Assembly (NCBI RefSeq): GCF_017311575.1
Contig: NZ_JAFFQY010000001.1
Location: forward strand, 109,110-173,109
Direction of reading: 5' to 3'
From: Roseococcus thiosulfatophilus
GTDB taxonomy: Bacteria > Pseudomonadota > Alphaproteobacteria > Acetobacterales > Acetobacteraceae
Length of the DNA: 64,000 nucleotides
Positions within the stretch are counted from its first letter, which is position 1. Every line of letters begins with the position of its first letter. Shown piece after piece: positions 56,142 through 64,000 of the stretch. The notes under the pieces were generated by a model. The model was not told where the DNA came from. It searched no databases and saw nothing but the letters and a program-made list of their open reading frames with translations. A program made the translations under genes and the position numbers.

Positions 56142-57034
56142 CGCTGCCTCGCCGCGCCCTGCTGGCCGCGCCACTGCTCGCGCCGGCGGCCGCGCGCGCT
56201 TCCTCCTGGCCGCGCGTACTGACGGACGGGCTGGGGCGGCGCGTCGTCATCGGACGGCCGCCGCGGCGGATCGTGGCCATCTTCGCCTCCAACACCGAGA
56301 TGCTGGCCGCCATCGGCGCGCTGGACCGCGTGGTGGGCATCGAGGCCTACACCCGCTTCCCGCCCGAGGTGCAGGGGCTGCCGCTGGTGGGCGGGCGGCT
56401 CGGCTTCTCGGCCGAGGCCATCGCGCGGCTGGACGCCGACCTGGTGGTGATGACGCCCGCCCGCAACGCCGCCCATGCGCTGACCGAGCCCATGGCGCGC
56501 ATCGGCGTGCCCACTCTGGTGGTGACGCATCGCGACCTGCCGCAGATCTTCTCCAACCTCCGCCTGCTGGGAATGGCCACGGGGCAGGAGGCGGTGGCGG
56601 AGGCGCTGGTGACGCGGCTGGAAGCGCGGCTCGACGCCGTGCGGGTGCGGCTGGTAGGCCGCGCGCCGGTGCGGGTCTTTATGGAGACCTCCAGCACCGG
56701 GCGCGGCGTCTATGGCACCATCCGCCCTGGCAGCTATTCCTTCGACGCGGTGCGGTTGGCGGGCGGCGAGAGCGTGTTTCCGGAGCTTTCGCCCAGCGGG
56801 CCGCCGTTCGTCTCGGGCGAAGCCATCCTGCGCGCCGATCCGGATGTCTACCTGGTCGCCGGCCGGCCCGACCAGGCGGCGGAGGTGCCGCACCGCACCG
56901 GCTTCGCGGCGCTCTCGGCGCTGCGCGCCGGCCGCGTGCATGTGGTCAGCCGCGCGCCATTCCTCATCCCCGGGCCGCGCGTGGTGGATGGGGTGGAGAG
57001 CCTGGCGCGGCTGCTGCACGGGGAAGCGGCATGA
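56138..57034 (+). CDS. ABC transporter periplasmic binding protein, BtuF-like
   Basis: This helical-backbone binding protein has about 298 residues. The mature part has LTDGLGRRVVIGRPPRRIVAIFASNTEMLAAIGALDRVVGIEAYTRFPPEV, DADLVVMTPARN, IGVPTLVVTHRDLPQIFSNLRLLGMATGQ and a C-terminal half with VYLVAGRPDQ and VHVVSRAPFLIPGPRVVDGVESLARLL. The leader LPRRALLAAPLLAPAAARA is export-type. No ATG, GTG or TTG sits at a sensible place: the leader is preceded in frame only by CTG at 56138 (overlapping the receptor stop as CTGA) and CTG at 56144. I chose 56138. The next gene, a permease, overlaps by ATGA. Confidence 0.82.
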   Translation: MTLPRRALLAAPLLAPAAARASSWPRVLTDGLGRRVVIGRPPRRIVAIFASNTEMLAAIGALDRVVGIEAYTRFPPEVQGLPLVGGRLGFSAEAIARLDADLVVMTPARNAAHALTEPMARIGVPTLVVTHRDLPQIFSNLRLLGMATGQEAVAEALVTRLEARLDAVRVRLVGRAPVRVFMETSSTGRGVYGTIRPGSYSFDAVRLAGGESVFPELSPSGPPFVSGEAILRADPDVYLVAGRPDQAAEVPHRTGFAALSALRAGRVHVVSRAPFLIPGPRVVDGVESLARLLHGEAA

Positions 57035-58002
57035 TCGCCTGGCTGTTGCCGCCGCTGGGGCTCCTGGCGGGGCTGATGCTGGGGGCGGTGACGCTGACGC
57101 CGGCCGAGGCGCTCTCCCTGCTGGCCGACCCGGCGCAGCCCCTGGGGCAACTCCTGTGGCAATGGCGCCTGCCGCGCGTGCTGGCGGCGGGGTGCGTGGG
57201 CGCGCTGCTGGCGCTGGGTGGCGCGGTGTTCCAGGGCGTGTTCCGCAACCCGCTGGCGGAGCCCTATCTGCTGGGCAGCGCGGGCGGGGCGGCGGTGGGC
57301 GCCACGGTGGCGCTGCTGGTGGCGTTGCCGCTGCCGCAATGGCTGGCCCTGCCGCTTTTCGCCTTCTGTGGCGCCTGGGGGGCGACCTGGCTGGTGCTGG
57401 CGCTGGCGCGGCTGGCGGATGGGACCTCCATCGCCGCGCTGCTGCTGGCGGGGGTCGCGGTGGCGGCGCTGCTGGGGGCGGTGCGCTCCTTCCTGATGCT
57501 GGCGCTGTCCGACGAGACGGTCAGCCTGCAGGCCGTGCTGGCCTGGGCGCTGGGGGGCGTGCAAACGCCCTCTTGGCCGGAACTGGCCGTGCTGGCGGCG
57601 CTGACGGTGGCGGCTCTGGCGCTGTGCCTTGCCCTGGCGCGAGGGCTTGATCTGCTGGGGCTGGGCGAGGCCGTGGCGGAATCCTTCGGCCTGCCGGTGC
57701 GGCGCTTCGTGGCGCTGGCCGTGCTGGCCGGCGCCTTCGTGGTGGCGGTCAGCGTGGTGTGGGGCGGGCTGGTGGGCTTCGTGGGGCTGATGGCGCCGCA
57801 TCTGGCGCGCTGGACCTCGGGGCCGCTGCACCGGGGGCTGCTGCCGCGCGCGGCGGCCATCGGCGCGGGGCTGGCCATGCTGTGCGACGGCGCGGCGCGG
57901 GCCCTTCTGCCGCCGGCGGAAATCCCGCTCGGCCTCGTCACGGCGGCGATCGGCGCGCCCTTCTTCCTGCTGGTCCTGGCGCGGGAGGCGCGGCGTGGCT
58001 GA
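57031..58002 (+). CDS. FecCD-family ABC transporter permease, BtuC-like
   Basis: This membrane protein has 323 residues and eight to ten hydrophobic segments. LWQWRLPRVLAAGCVGALLALGGAVFQGVFRNPLAEPYLLGSAGGAAVGA is the FecCD signature (RLPR..., Q...RNPLA.P..LG...GA), and WGGLVGFVGLMAPHLARW and GPLHRGLLPRAAAIGAGLAML, with DGAARALLPPAEIPLGLVTAAIGAPFFLLVLAR close the family pattern (GFVGL..PH..R and E.P.G..TA..G.P.F). It forms the pore of the importer with the ATPase that follows. ATG overlaps the binding protein stop (ATGA); the ATPase start overlaps its own end by eight bases. Confidence 0.94.
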   Translation: MIAWLLPPLGLLAGLMLGAVTLTPAEALSLLADPAQPLGQLLWQWRLPRVLAAGCVGALLALGGAVFQGVFRNPLAEPYLLGSAGGAAVGATVALLVALPLPQWLALPLFAFCGAWGATWLVLALARLADGTSIAALLLAGVAVAALLGAVRSFLMLALSDETVSLQAVLAWALGGVQTPSWPELAVLAALTVAALALCLALARGLDLLGLGEAVAESFGLPVRRFVALAVLAGAFVVAVSVVWGGLVGFVGLMAPHLARWTSGPLHRGLLPRAAAIGAGLAMLCDGAARALLPPAEIPLGLVTAAIGAPFFLLVLAREARRG

Positions 58003-58747
58003 GGCGGCGCTCAGCCTGCGGGGCCTGGGCTACCGCGCCGGCGCGGCGGCACTGGTGGAAGACGTCACCTTCGACCTGCATCCTGGCAAGGTGCTGGGCC
58101 TCATCGGCCCCAATGGCGCGGGCAAGACCACGCTGCTGCGCCTGATGGCCGGGCTGCTGCGCCCCGCCACGGGCGAGGTCCGGCTGCATGGCCGCCCCCT
58201 GCCCGCCTGGCCGGCGCGGGAGCGCGCCCGGCGCATGGGCTACCTGCCGCAGCATTTCGCGCCACACTGGGACTACACGGCGCGCGAACTGCTGCGCCTG
58301 GGACTCGAGCGGGGCGGCAGCGCCGAGGGGCTGGAGGAGGTGGCCACCCTGCATGGCGTGGCGGGGATGCTGGCGCGGCGCTGGTCCAGCCTCTCCGGCG
58401 GGGAGCGGGCGCGTGTGCTGGCCGCCTCGGTGCTGGCCACGCGGCCGGGCGTGGTGCTGGCCGATGAGGCGACGGCGGCGCTGGATGTGGGGCAGTCCCT
58501 CGCCCTCATGCGGCGGCTGCGCGCGGCGGCGCGGGAGGGTGCGGCCGTGGCCGTGGTGGTGCATGACCTCAACCTGGCGCTGGCCGGCTGCGACCGCCTG
58601 GCGCTGCTGCACCAGGGACGCCTGCACGCGCTGGAAGCGGCGGCGGCGCTGGCCGAGGATGCGCGGCTGGACGCGGCCTTCGGCGTGGCTTTCGTCCGAG
58701 TGCGAACGGCGGCGGGGCTGTTGCTGTCGGCGCGCGATGGCGGTTGA
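57995..58747 (+). CDS. ABC transporter ATPase, BtuD/FecE-like
   Basis: This ATPase has 250 residues. GLIGPNGAGKTTLLRLMAGLLRP is the Walker A region (38-46), YLPQHFAPHW the Q-loop, WSSLSGGERARVLAASVLATRPGVVLADEATAALDVGQ the signature and Walker B, and VVVHDLNLALAGCDRLALLHQG the H-loop. The start is GTG 57995. It drives the BtuC-like permease; the family also carries iron-siderophore uptake. The gene is last in the transcript and faces the YihY gene tail to tail. Confidence 0.94.
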   Translation: MAEAALSLRGLGYRAGAAALVEDVTFDLHPGKVLGLIGPNGAGKTTLLRLMAGLLRPATGEVRLHGRPLPAWPARERARRMGYLPQHFAPHWDYTARELLRLGLERGGSAEGLEEVATLHGVAGMLARRWSSLSGGERARVLAASVLATRPGVVLADEATAALDVGQSLALMRRLRAAAREGAAVAVVVHDLNLALAGCDRLALLHQGRLHALEAAAALAEDARLDAAFGVAFVRVRTAAGLLLSARDGG

Positions 58748-58772
58748 GGCGCCCTCGCCTATCTCGCCGCCA
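58738..58772. terminator. Putative bidirectional terminator
   Basis: Nested inverted repeats lie across the ends of the convergent ATPase and YihY-type genes: TGGCGG (58738-58743) with CCGCCA (58767-58772), and inside AGGCG (58747-58751) with CGCCT (58756-58760) around a CCCT loop. The outer arms are separated by unpaired bases and no T-tract follows. Confidence 0.35.
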
Positions 58773-59877
58773 CGTGGTCGGCCATTTCGGCATGGCGCGT
58801 GCCCATCGGCTTGTCCGGCGCGTCGGTCGTGTCGCGGGCCGTCTGGTGTTCCATCTCGGCGTTCAGCTCGCCCCCCAGCAGGATGACCAGGGCCGAGAGC
58901 CAGATCCAGGTCATGAAGCCCACCACGGCGCCGAGCGAGCCATAGGTCTCGTTGAAGGTGCCGAAATTCGAGACATACCAGGAGAAGGCCGCCGAACCGC
59001 CCAGCCACGCCACGGAGGCGAAGGCACTGCCCCAGCTCACCCAGCGCCATTTCGCGCTCGCCCGGCTCGGCCCCCAGCGATAGAGGCAGGCCAGCACCAG
59101 CCCCACCAGGATCAGCAGCACCGGCCAGCGGCCATAGCGCAGCAGGGTCTCCGCCGTGCCGCCCATCCCCACCATGCCCAGCACCACCGGCACCGCGACC
59201 ACGCCCATCATGGTCAGGATGGCGAAGAGGATGAGGCAGAGGGTGAAGGCCAGCGTCACGGCCGTGAAGTGGACGAAGCTGCGCTTCTCGCGCTCCTCGT
59301 AGACGATGTTCAGCGCGTCGAACATCGCCTTCGCCGCCTGGTTGGACGACCACAGCGAGATGAGCAGGCCCAGCACCGCGCCGAAGCCCAGCGTGCCGCC
59401 GGCGGTTTCGGTCACGCGCGTCACCTGTTCCTCGATGATCTGCATGCCGCCTTCGGGGACGAAGCCGGCCAGCGCGGAGAGATGCCCCTGGATGGTCGCG
59501 GGGTCCGCCCATAGCGCGTAAAGCGAGGCCAGCGCCGCCAGCGCCGGGAACAGCGCCAGCAGGGTGTAGAAGGTGATGGCCGCGGCCTCCATCATCAGCC
59601 GGTCCTCATTGGCCTGCTGGGCGGTGCGCTTCAGGATCTGCCACCAGCCTCGGGGGGGGATTTCGGCCGGCTTGCGCGCCGCGACGCCGGCGCCGGCCCT
59701 CGAGGGGGCGGCTTCCATCCCCTGCCCCGGGTGTGGCGAAGGGGCGGGCTGGCGCGGGGTTGAAGTGAGGGAAGCTTTTGCGCCCAGCGCCAGAATCGCC
59801 GCCAGGGCGGCGCCGCCCAGGAGCCAGTCGCCCCGTCGTGCGCCACGCTCATCCTCATATCTCTCCCAGCGCGCCAT
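58759..59877 (-). CDS. YihY/virulence factor BrkB family membrane protein
   Basis: This protein has 372 residues. After a proline-rich cytoplasmic N-terminus (about 1-90, with one hydrophobic stretch LLGGAALAAILALG) comes the YihY core: GWWQILKRTAQQANEDRLMMEAAAITFYTLLALFPALAALASLYALW, GGTLGFGAVLGLLISLWSSNQAAKAMFDALNIVYEE, and GSLGAVVGFMTWIWLSALVILLGGELNAEMEHQTARDTT. Six hydrophobic segments are seen. The conserved GxxxGFMTW and ALVILLGGELNAE are diagnostic. The family was once called RNase BN but has no known activity. ATG 59877 begins the part shared with the family. Confidence 0.92.
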   Translation of the reverse strand: MARWERYEDERGARRGDWLLGGAALAAILALGAKASLTSTPRQPAPSPHPGQGMEAAPSRAGAGVAARKPAEIPPRGWWQILKRTAQQANEDRLMMEAAAITFYTLLALFPALAALASLYALWADPATIQGHLSALAGFVPEGGMQIIEEQVTRVTETAGGTLGFGAVLGLLISLWSSNQAAKAMFDALNIVYEEREKRSFVHFTAVTLAFTLCLILFAILTMMGVVAVPVVLGMVGMGGTAETLLRYGRWPVLLILVGLVLACLYRWGPSRASAKWRWVSWGSAFASVAWLGGSAAFSWYVSNFGTFNETYGSLGAVVGFMTWIWLSALVILLGGELNAEMEHQTARDTTDAPDKPMGTRHAEMADHVAAR

Positions 59878-60028
59878 GCCGAACCCCTGCCTTGCCTGCC
59901 AAGCCAACGCCGCAGGACGGCCCGGGTGGCGCGTGGAGGTCGAATTACCGGGTTGAGGTGACATTTCTGGGAGCGAGCCCGGGCTCCAGCCCCATTCGGC
60001 GCCGGCTGGTGGGGCCGGCACCCGCCCC

Positions 60029-61297
60029 TCACCCGCCCCCCTGGGCCACCTGCTCCAGAAACTCGGCATAGCCGCCGACCACCGCCCCCTCCGCCTCGAC
60101 ATGGCGCGACAGGACGCGCAGCGCCGTGAGGTAGCGACTTTCCAGGCTGAGGGAGAGGAATTCCCGGTCACCGACCGTGAGCCGCGCCAGCTCGACCTTC
60201 ACGCCGAGGATGGCGCGGTACTGGCGCCGGGTCTTGCGGACCTCGATCACCCCCGGGTGGTAGCCGGCTGCCACCAGGGCCGCCAGCAGTTCCTCCCGGC
60301 CGCGCAGCTTCGCGTGGACGTCGTTGAACCGGGCGAAGATGCCCGACAGGCGCTGGGTGCGCGCGGGGAAGTCCAGCCGGAGGCTCGGCCCGAAGGCACA
60401 GAATTCGTCGAAGGCCTCGATGACGGGCTTCACCTTCAGCCCCCCGCCGCGGAGCTTGATGTTGTCCCGCTTGCCATGGACGAAGAGGTAGGTGTCCACA
60501 TTCGTCTCCTCGTCGCCCGGACGGGCCTCGCCGGCGAGGTCGAGCGCGGGCGGCAGGCGGGGCCGCGCGCCGGACGGCCAGAAGGCCCGCCATTCCCAGC
60601 GCGCGCCAGGACGCAGCGCCGTCTTCGGGCCACCCTCGGGCCGCAGGACATAGGCGCGCAGCCGATCCCGCACGCGGGTCAGCGTGGCCGAGACGCCGCG
60701 GCCCAGAAGCTCCATCCGGTGAATTGCCTCGATCCGCGCCGCATGCCGGGCCTGCCAGGTCTCGGGCGAAGGCAGGGCCAGCAGGTCGCCCATCCTCCCG
60801 GAGGCGTGCAGAACGGAGACGAGCGTGGCCTGCTCGGGCGAGGGCAGCTCCTCACCCTCCACCAGCGCGCGGATCGCGGCGCGCAGCGCCACCGCCTCGC
60901 CCAGGTCGCGCAGCCGGGGCCGGGCCTGGGAGAAGCCCCAGGACAGCGGCGCCGGCCCGGCCTCCAGGCGCCCGCGGGCGTGCAGCGCCGCCAGGATCTC
61001 CGCCCGCACATGCCCGATGCGGCCCAGGATGGCCTCGATCACCGGCTCGATCGGGGCCGGCCGGTCCAGCAGCGCGGCGAGGGAGGGGGGCAGATGCGCG
61101 CGCCCCATGCGGGTGACGCTGTGCAGGTCCGTTTCCACCACTCCCCGCAGCGAGAGGTCCATCAACTGCGCGCCGGCCAAGGGATAATCCATGTCCGACC
61201 ACCAGGCGACGTCGCGCGGGGCGGGCGGCAGCGACAAGCGAAGGATTTCGAGCGCCTCGGACGTGGAAAGCCCCGCAGGCCCCAGCAATGCGTCCAT
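60029..61297 (-). CDS. Unusual two-part protein: GPP34-like N-terminal and CYTH-like C-terminal region
   Basis: This protein has about 422 residues, starting at ATG 61297 (a TTG seven codons upstream is possible). The first 200 residues (LSTSEALEILRLSLPP...DYPLAGAQLMDLSLRGVVETDLHSV...EPVIEAILGRI) resemble the GPP34/GOLPH3 fold: a helix-rich domain with a LAGAxLMDLxLRG motif. The second part begins RWEWRAFWPSG near residue 236 and has ETNVDTYLFVHGKRDNIKLRGGGLKVKP and later VEVRKTRRQYRAILGVKVELARL, spaced as the beta strands of CYTH-like triphosphate tunnel domains. Both assignments rest on pattern only. No signal peptide; no close functional neighbour, with tRNA-Glu upstream and yihY downstream. 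Confidence 0.65.
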   Translation of the reverse strand: MDALLGPAGLSTSEALEILRLSLPPAPRDVAWWSDMDYPLAGAQLMDLSLRGVVETDLHSVTRMGRAHLPPSLAALLDRPAPIEPVIEAILGRIGHVRAEILAALHARGRLEAGPAPLSWGFSQARPRLRDLGEAVALRAAIRALVEGEELPSPEQATLVSVLHASGRMGDLLALPSPETWQARHAARIEAIHRMELLGRGVSATLTRVRDRLRAYVLRPEGGPKTALRPGARWEWRAFWPSGARPRLPPALDLAGEARPGDEETNVDTYLFVHGKRDNIKLRGGGLKVKPVIEAFDEFCAFGPSLRLDFPARTQRLSGIFARFNDVHAKLRGREELLAALVAAGYHPGVIEVRKTRRQYRAILGVKVELARLTVGDREFLSLSLESRYLTALRVLSRHVEAEGAVVGGYAEFLEQVAQGGG

Positions 61298-61404
61298 GAT
61301 CCGGCGTGCCTCCCCCAAGGGGAATGGAACACCGGCGCGCGCGCAACCGGAAGTCCCTTTTGCCGCAGATGGAGAAGCGGGGAGTTTTGACGATCTGTTG
61401 AAGG

Positions 61405-61480
61405 TGGCGTCCCGTACGGGATTCGAACCCGTGCTGCCAACGTGAAAGGCTGGTGTCCTAGGCCTCTAGACGAACGGGAC
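61405..61480 (-). tRNA. tRNA-Glu (TTC)
   Basis: On the minus strand GTCCCGT at the 5' end pairs with ACGGGAC near the 3' end. The anticodon loop CCTTTCACG gives TTC, the T-arm has GGTTCGAATCC, and the G discriminator plus CCA are encoded (61408-61405). The full 76 bases match bacterial tRNA-Glu closely. Confidence 0.97.
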
Positions 61481-61604
61481 AAGCGCTGGGCCGTCGCATA
61501 GAGGCCCCCCCGCCGCAGGTCAAGCCGGGGTGGCCCTCGGTTGTGGAATACGGTGCCGGGTGCCAGCATCCGCCCCGGCCAAGGCAGGGAGAGATGAGGC
61601 AAGG

Positions 61605-62999
61605 ATGCAACCGTCCCGGGACGGCGCGCTGCGGCGCGCGGAGGAATGCTTCGACAGCGGCGCCTATCTGGAGGCGCTGCGGCGGCTGGTCGCCGTACCC
61701 ACCGAGAGCCAGATGGCCGGCAGTCAGCCCGCCCTCGCCCGCTATTGCGAGGAGACCATCCCGGCGCTGATGGAGGGCATGGGCTTCGAGGGCCGGGTCA
61801 TTCCCAACCCGAACCCGAGCTTCGGCCCGGTCTATGTCGGCACCCGCATCGAGGACCCCGCCCTGCCCACCATCCTGGTCTATGGCCATGGCGACGTGGT
61901 GCGCGGCTTGGCCGGCAAATGGACCGACGGGCTCGACCCCTTCGCCGTCACCGTGAAGGGCGACAAGTGGTATGGCCGCGGCACGGTGGACAACAAGGGC
62001 CAGCACCTCATCGCCATCGAGGCGCTGCGCGCCGTGATCGCGGAACGCGGGCGGCTCGGCTTCAACGCCAAGGTGCTGGTCGAGACGGGGGAGGAACAGG
62101 GCTCGCCCGGGCTGCGCGACATGATCGTGCAGCACCGCGAGGCGCTGGCGGCCGATGTCTTCATCGGGCTGGACGGCCCGCGGCAGACCACCTTCATGCC
62201 CGAGCTGAAGCTCGGCGCGCGCGGCGGCATCGCCTTCGACCTGGTGGTGCATCTACGGAATGAGGCGCATCATTCCGGCCATTGGGGCGGCGTGCTGCGT
62301 GACCCGGGCTTCGTGCTGGCGCATGCGCTGACCAGCATCATGGACCAGGACGGCAAGATCCTGGTGGAGGGCTGGACGCCGAAATCCGTCCCGCCCGGCG
62401 TGCGCCAGGCCATCGCGGGCCTGGTCTTCGAGGACATTCCAGGCCTGCCGGAGGCCGACCCGAAGTGGGGCGAGCCAGGCCTGACCAAGGCGGAAAAAAT
62501 CTTCGGCTGGACCAGCGTCATCGTGCTCGCGCAGATCACGGGCCACCCGGACGCGCCCACCAATGCCGTGCAGGGCGAGGCCCGCGCCCGGCTGCAAATC
62601 CGCCACACCGCCGATGTGCCGGCCAAGGACTTCCTGCCGGCGCTCCGCGCGCACCTGGACGCGCGCGGTTTCGAGGGCGTGCAGATCGTCCCCGTGGCCG
62701 AGCGCGACGTCTTCGGCGCCGCGCGCACCGACCCCTACAACCCCTGGGTCGGCGTGGTGGCGGAGAGCATGACGCTGACCGCCGGCCGGGCGCCCAACAT
62801 CGTGCCCAACTCCTCGGGCTCCAACCCCTCGGACATGTTCATCGAGGAACTCGGCCTGCCCGTGCTCTGGATTCCCAACTCCTATGCCGGCTGCAACCAG
62901 CACGGGCCGGACGAGCACGCCCTCGCGCCGCTGCTGCGCGAAGGGCTGCGTCTGATGGCGGGCATCTGGTGGGATATCGGCGAAGGAAAGCGCGGCTGA
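61605..62999 (+). CDS. M20-family metallopeptidase
   Basis: This protein has 464 residues. VYGHGDVVRG supplies the first zinc histidine and neighbouring aspartate, WYGRGTVDNKGQHLIAIEAL the bridging aspartate, LVETGEEQGSPGLRD the catalytic glutamate and next ligand, and PNSYAGCNQHGPDEHA the final histidine. A lid domain lies between. The ATG at 61605 begins MQPSRDGALRRAEECFDSG, which fits the family, with AGGGAGAG further upstream. It hydrolyses an amide or peptide bond in a small molecule; specificity is unknown. Its stop overlaps the MetE-like start (TGATG), so the two are translated together. Confidence 0.93.
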   Translation: MQPSRDGALRRAEECFDSGAYLEALRRLVAVPTESQMAGSQPALARYCEETIPALMEGMGFEGRVIPNPNPSFGPVYVGTRIEDPALPTILVYGHGDVVRGLAGKWTDGLDPFAVTVKGDKWYGRGTVDNKGQHLIAIEALRAVIAERGRLGFNAKVLVETGEEQGSPGLRDMIVQHREALAADVFIGLDGPRQTTFMPELKLGARGGIAFDLVVHLRNEAHHSGHWGGVLRDPGFVLAHALTSIMDQDGKILVEGWTPKSVPPGVRQAIAGLVFEDIPGLPEADPKWGEPGLTKAEKIFGWTSVIVLAQITGHPDAPTNAVQGEARARLQIRHTADVPAKDFLPALRAHLDARGFEGVQIVPVAERDVFGAARTDPYNPWVGVVAESMTLTAGRAPNIVPNSSGSNPSDMFIEELGLPVLWIPNSYAGCNQHGPDEHALAPLLREGLRLMAGIWWDIGEGKRG

Positions 63000-64000
63000 T
63001 GGACAAGAAACTTCCCCTCCTGCCCACCACGGTCGTGGGCAGCTACCCCCAGCCGGCCTGGCTCGTGGACCAGGCGAAGCTGCGCGGGCGCCTGGTGCCG
63101 CGCGTGCGCACGCCCGAGGTGTGGCGCGTGGCCGAACCGCTGCTGGAGGAGGCGCAGGACGACGCCACGCTGATCGCGATCCGCGACCAGGAACGCGCGG
63201 GGATCGACATCATCACCGATGGCGAAATCCGGCGCGAGAGCTACAGCAACCACTTCTCCTCCACGCTGGAGGGCATTGACCATGGCAATCCCGGCGAGGT
63301 GATTGGCCGCACCGGCAAGCCCACCATCGTGCCGCGCGTGACGGGCCGCATCGCCCGCACACGCGCGGTCGAGGTGCGCGACGTGGAATTCGCCCGCGCC
63401 AACACCGACCGCGCCATCAAGATCACCCTGCCCGGCCCCTTCACCATGACGGCGCAGGCGAAGAACGAGTTCTATGCCGACGAGGCCGAGCTCGCGATGG
63501 ATTTCGCCGTGGCGCTGAACGCCGAAATCCGCGAGCTGAAGGCCGCCGGCGCGGACGTCATCCAGCTCGACGAGCCCTGGATGCAGGCCTTCCCCGAACG
63601 CGCGCGCCGCTTCGCCATCCCCGCCATCAACCGCGCGCTGGAAGGCATCGAGGGCGCCACGGTCGTGCACATGTGCTTCGGCTATGCGGCGATGGTGAGC
63701 GAGAAGCCCTCCGGCTACTCCTTCCTGCCGGAGCTGTCCGGCACCACGGCCGCGCAAATTTCCATCGAGGCCGCGCAGCCCCGGCTCGACCTCGGCATCC
63801 TGCGGGAGCTGGAGGGCAAGGCGGTGATGCTCGGCGTGATCGACCTCGGCACGCGGGAGGTCGAGACGCCCGAGACCGTGGCGGGCCGCATCCGCGCGGG
63901 GCTGGAGGTGCTGCCGCCCGAACGCCTCATCCCCGCGCCCGATTGCGGCATGAAGTATTTGCCGCGCGATGTGGCCTTCGCCAAACTCCGCGCGCTGTCC
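62999..64000 (+). CDS. MetE-like (cobalamin-independent methionine synthase family) protein, 3' end outside window
   Basis: About 334 residues are in the window, open to its end. LPLLPTTVVGSYPQPAWLVDQAKLRGRLVPRV starts the C-terminal MetE barrel, with IIDIITDGEI-type DGE motif (IITDGEIRRESYSNHF), ADVIQLDEPWMQAF, the HxC zinc ligands in VVHMCFGYA, and the last cysteine in PAPDCGMKYLP. It lacks the N-terminal domain of full MetE. Start ATG overlaps the peptidase stop (TGATG). It is likely to be a methyltransferase acting on a thiol compound related to the peptidase substrate; methionine synthesis itself is possible but not shown. Confidence 0.88.
   Translation, partial: MDKKLPLLPTTVVGSYPQPAWLVDQAKLRGRLVPRVRTPEVWRVAEPLLEEAQDDATLIAIRDQERAGIDIITDGEIRRESYSNHFSSTLEGIDHGNPGEVIGRTGKPTIVPRVTGRIARTRAVEVRDVEFARANTDRAIKITLPGPFTMTAQAKNEFYADEAELAMDFAVALNAEIRELKAAGADVIQLDEPWMQAFPERARRFAIPAINRALEGIEGATVVHMCFGYAAMVSEKPSGYSFLPELSGTTAAQISIEAAQPRLDLGILRELEGKAVMLGVIDLGTREVETPETVAGRIRAGLEVLPPERLIPAPDCGMKYLPRDVAFAKLRALS

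Overview
The window is about 70% GC, densely packed with genes, and rich in four-base start/stop overlaps (ATGA, GTGA, TTGA). The gene content suggests an environmental alphaproteobacterium of the Acetobacteraceae, Roseomonas-like: Bug-type receptors for tripartite tricarboxylate transport, an aerobic cobalamin pathway with BluB, protocatechuate ring cleavage and a Lrp-flanked HPPD. This placement is inferred from content, not from a phylogeny. I see no insertion sequence, prophage or CRISPR array.

Region 1 (1-5058): the end of a Bug receptor, a two-subunit molybdenum hydroxylase of the isoquinoline 1-oxidoreductase type, a short MetE-like methyltransferase and a second Bug receptor. Region 2 (5070-14364): aromatic acid catabolism. 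A CoA ligase of the feruloyl-CoA synthase family (with a frameshift), crotonase, SDR dehydrogenase, thiolase and thioesterase make a plausible CoA-dependent beta-oxidative route from hydroxycinnamates to hydroxybenzoates. PobA then makes protocatechuate and PcaHG cleaves it. A MarR and an AraC/PobR-like protein are the local regulators.

Region 3 (14371-21395, minus strand): a five-gene run of inosose dehydratase, Ca2+/H+ antiporter, amylo-alpha-1,6-glucosidase, GH63-like glucosidase and a small membrane protein. Region 4 (21761-26900): a GlcG/HbpS-like protein, a VCBS-repeat protein and, on the other strand, an unusual trio made of a GMC oxidoreductase with a [3Fe-4S]-type cysteine motif, a VioB/RebD-type ferritin-like protein and a sugar-dehydrogenase-type small subunit. 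Region 5 (27135-30667): an Lrp regulator divergent from hppD, then a CHASE3 chemoreceptor.

Region 6 (30673-52612): a nearly complete cobalamin pathway in several operons: cobA-cobB-bluB-cobT-cobS-cobC; cbiD; cobL-cobE-cobM; cobK; a riboswitch-led DUF1636-cobW-cobN-cobG-cobH-cobI-cobJ; cobP-cobO-cobQ; and cobC/cobD with cbiB. It pairs the oxygen-dependent CobG with CbiD, and CobF is not present. Region 7 (52630-58747): a Zur/Fur-type regulator faces a methyltransferase, TonB receptor and BtuFCD-like ABC importer across a perfect inverted repeat. Region 8 (58759-64000): a YihY-type membrane protein, a protein that looks like a GPP34 domain fused to a CYTH-like domain, tRNA-Glu(TTC), an M20 peptidase, and a second MetE-like protein cut off by the window end.
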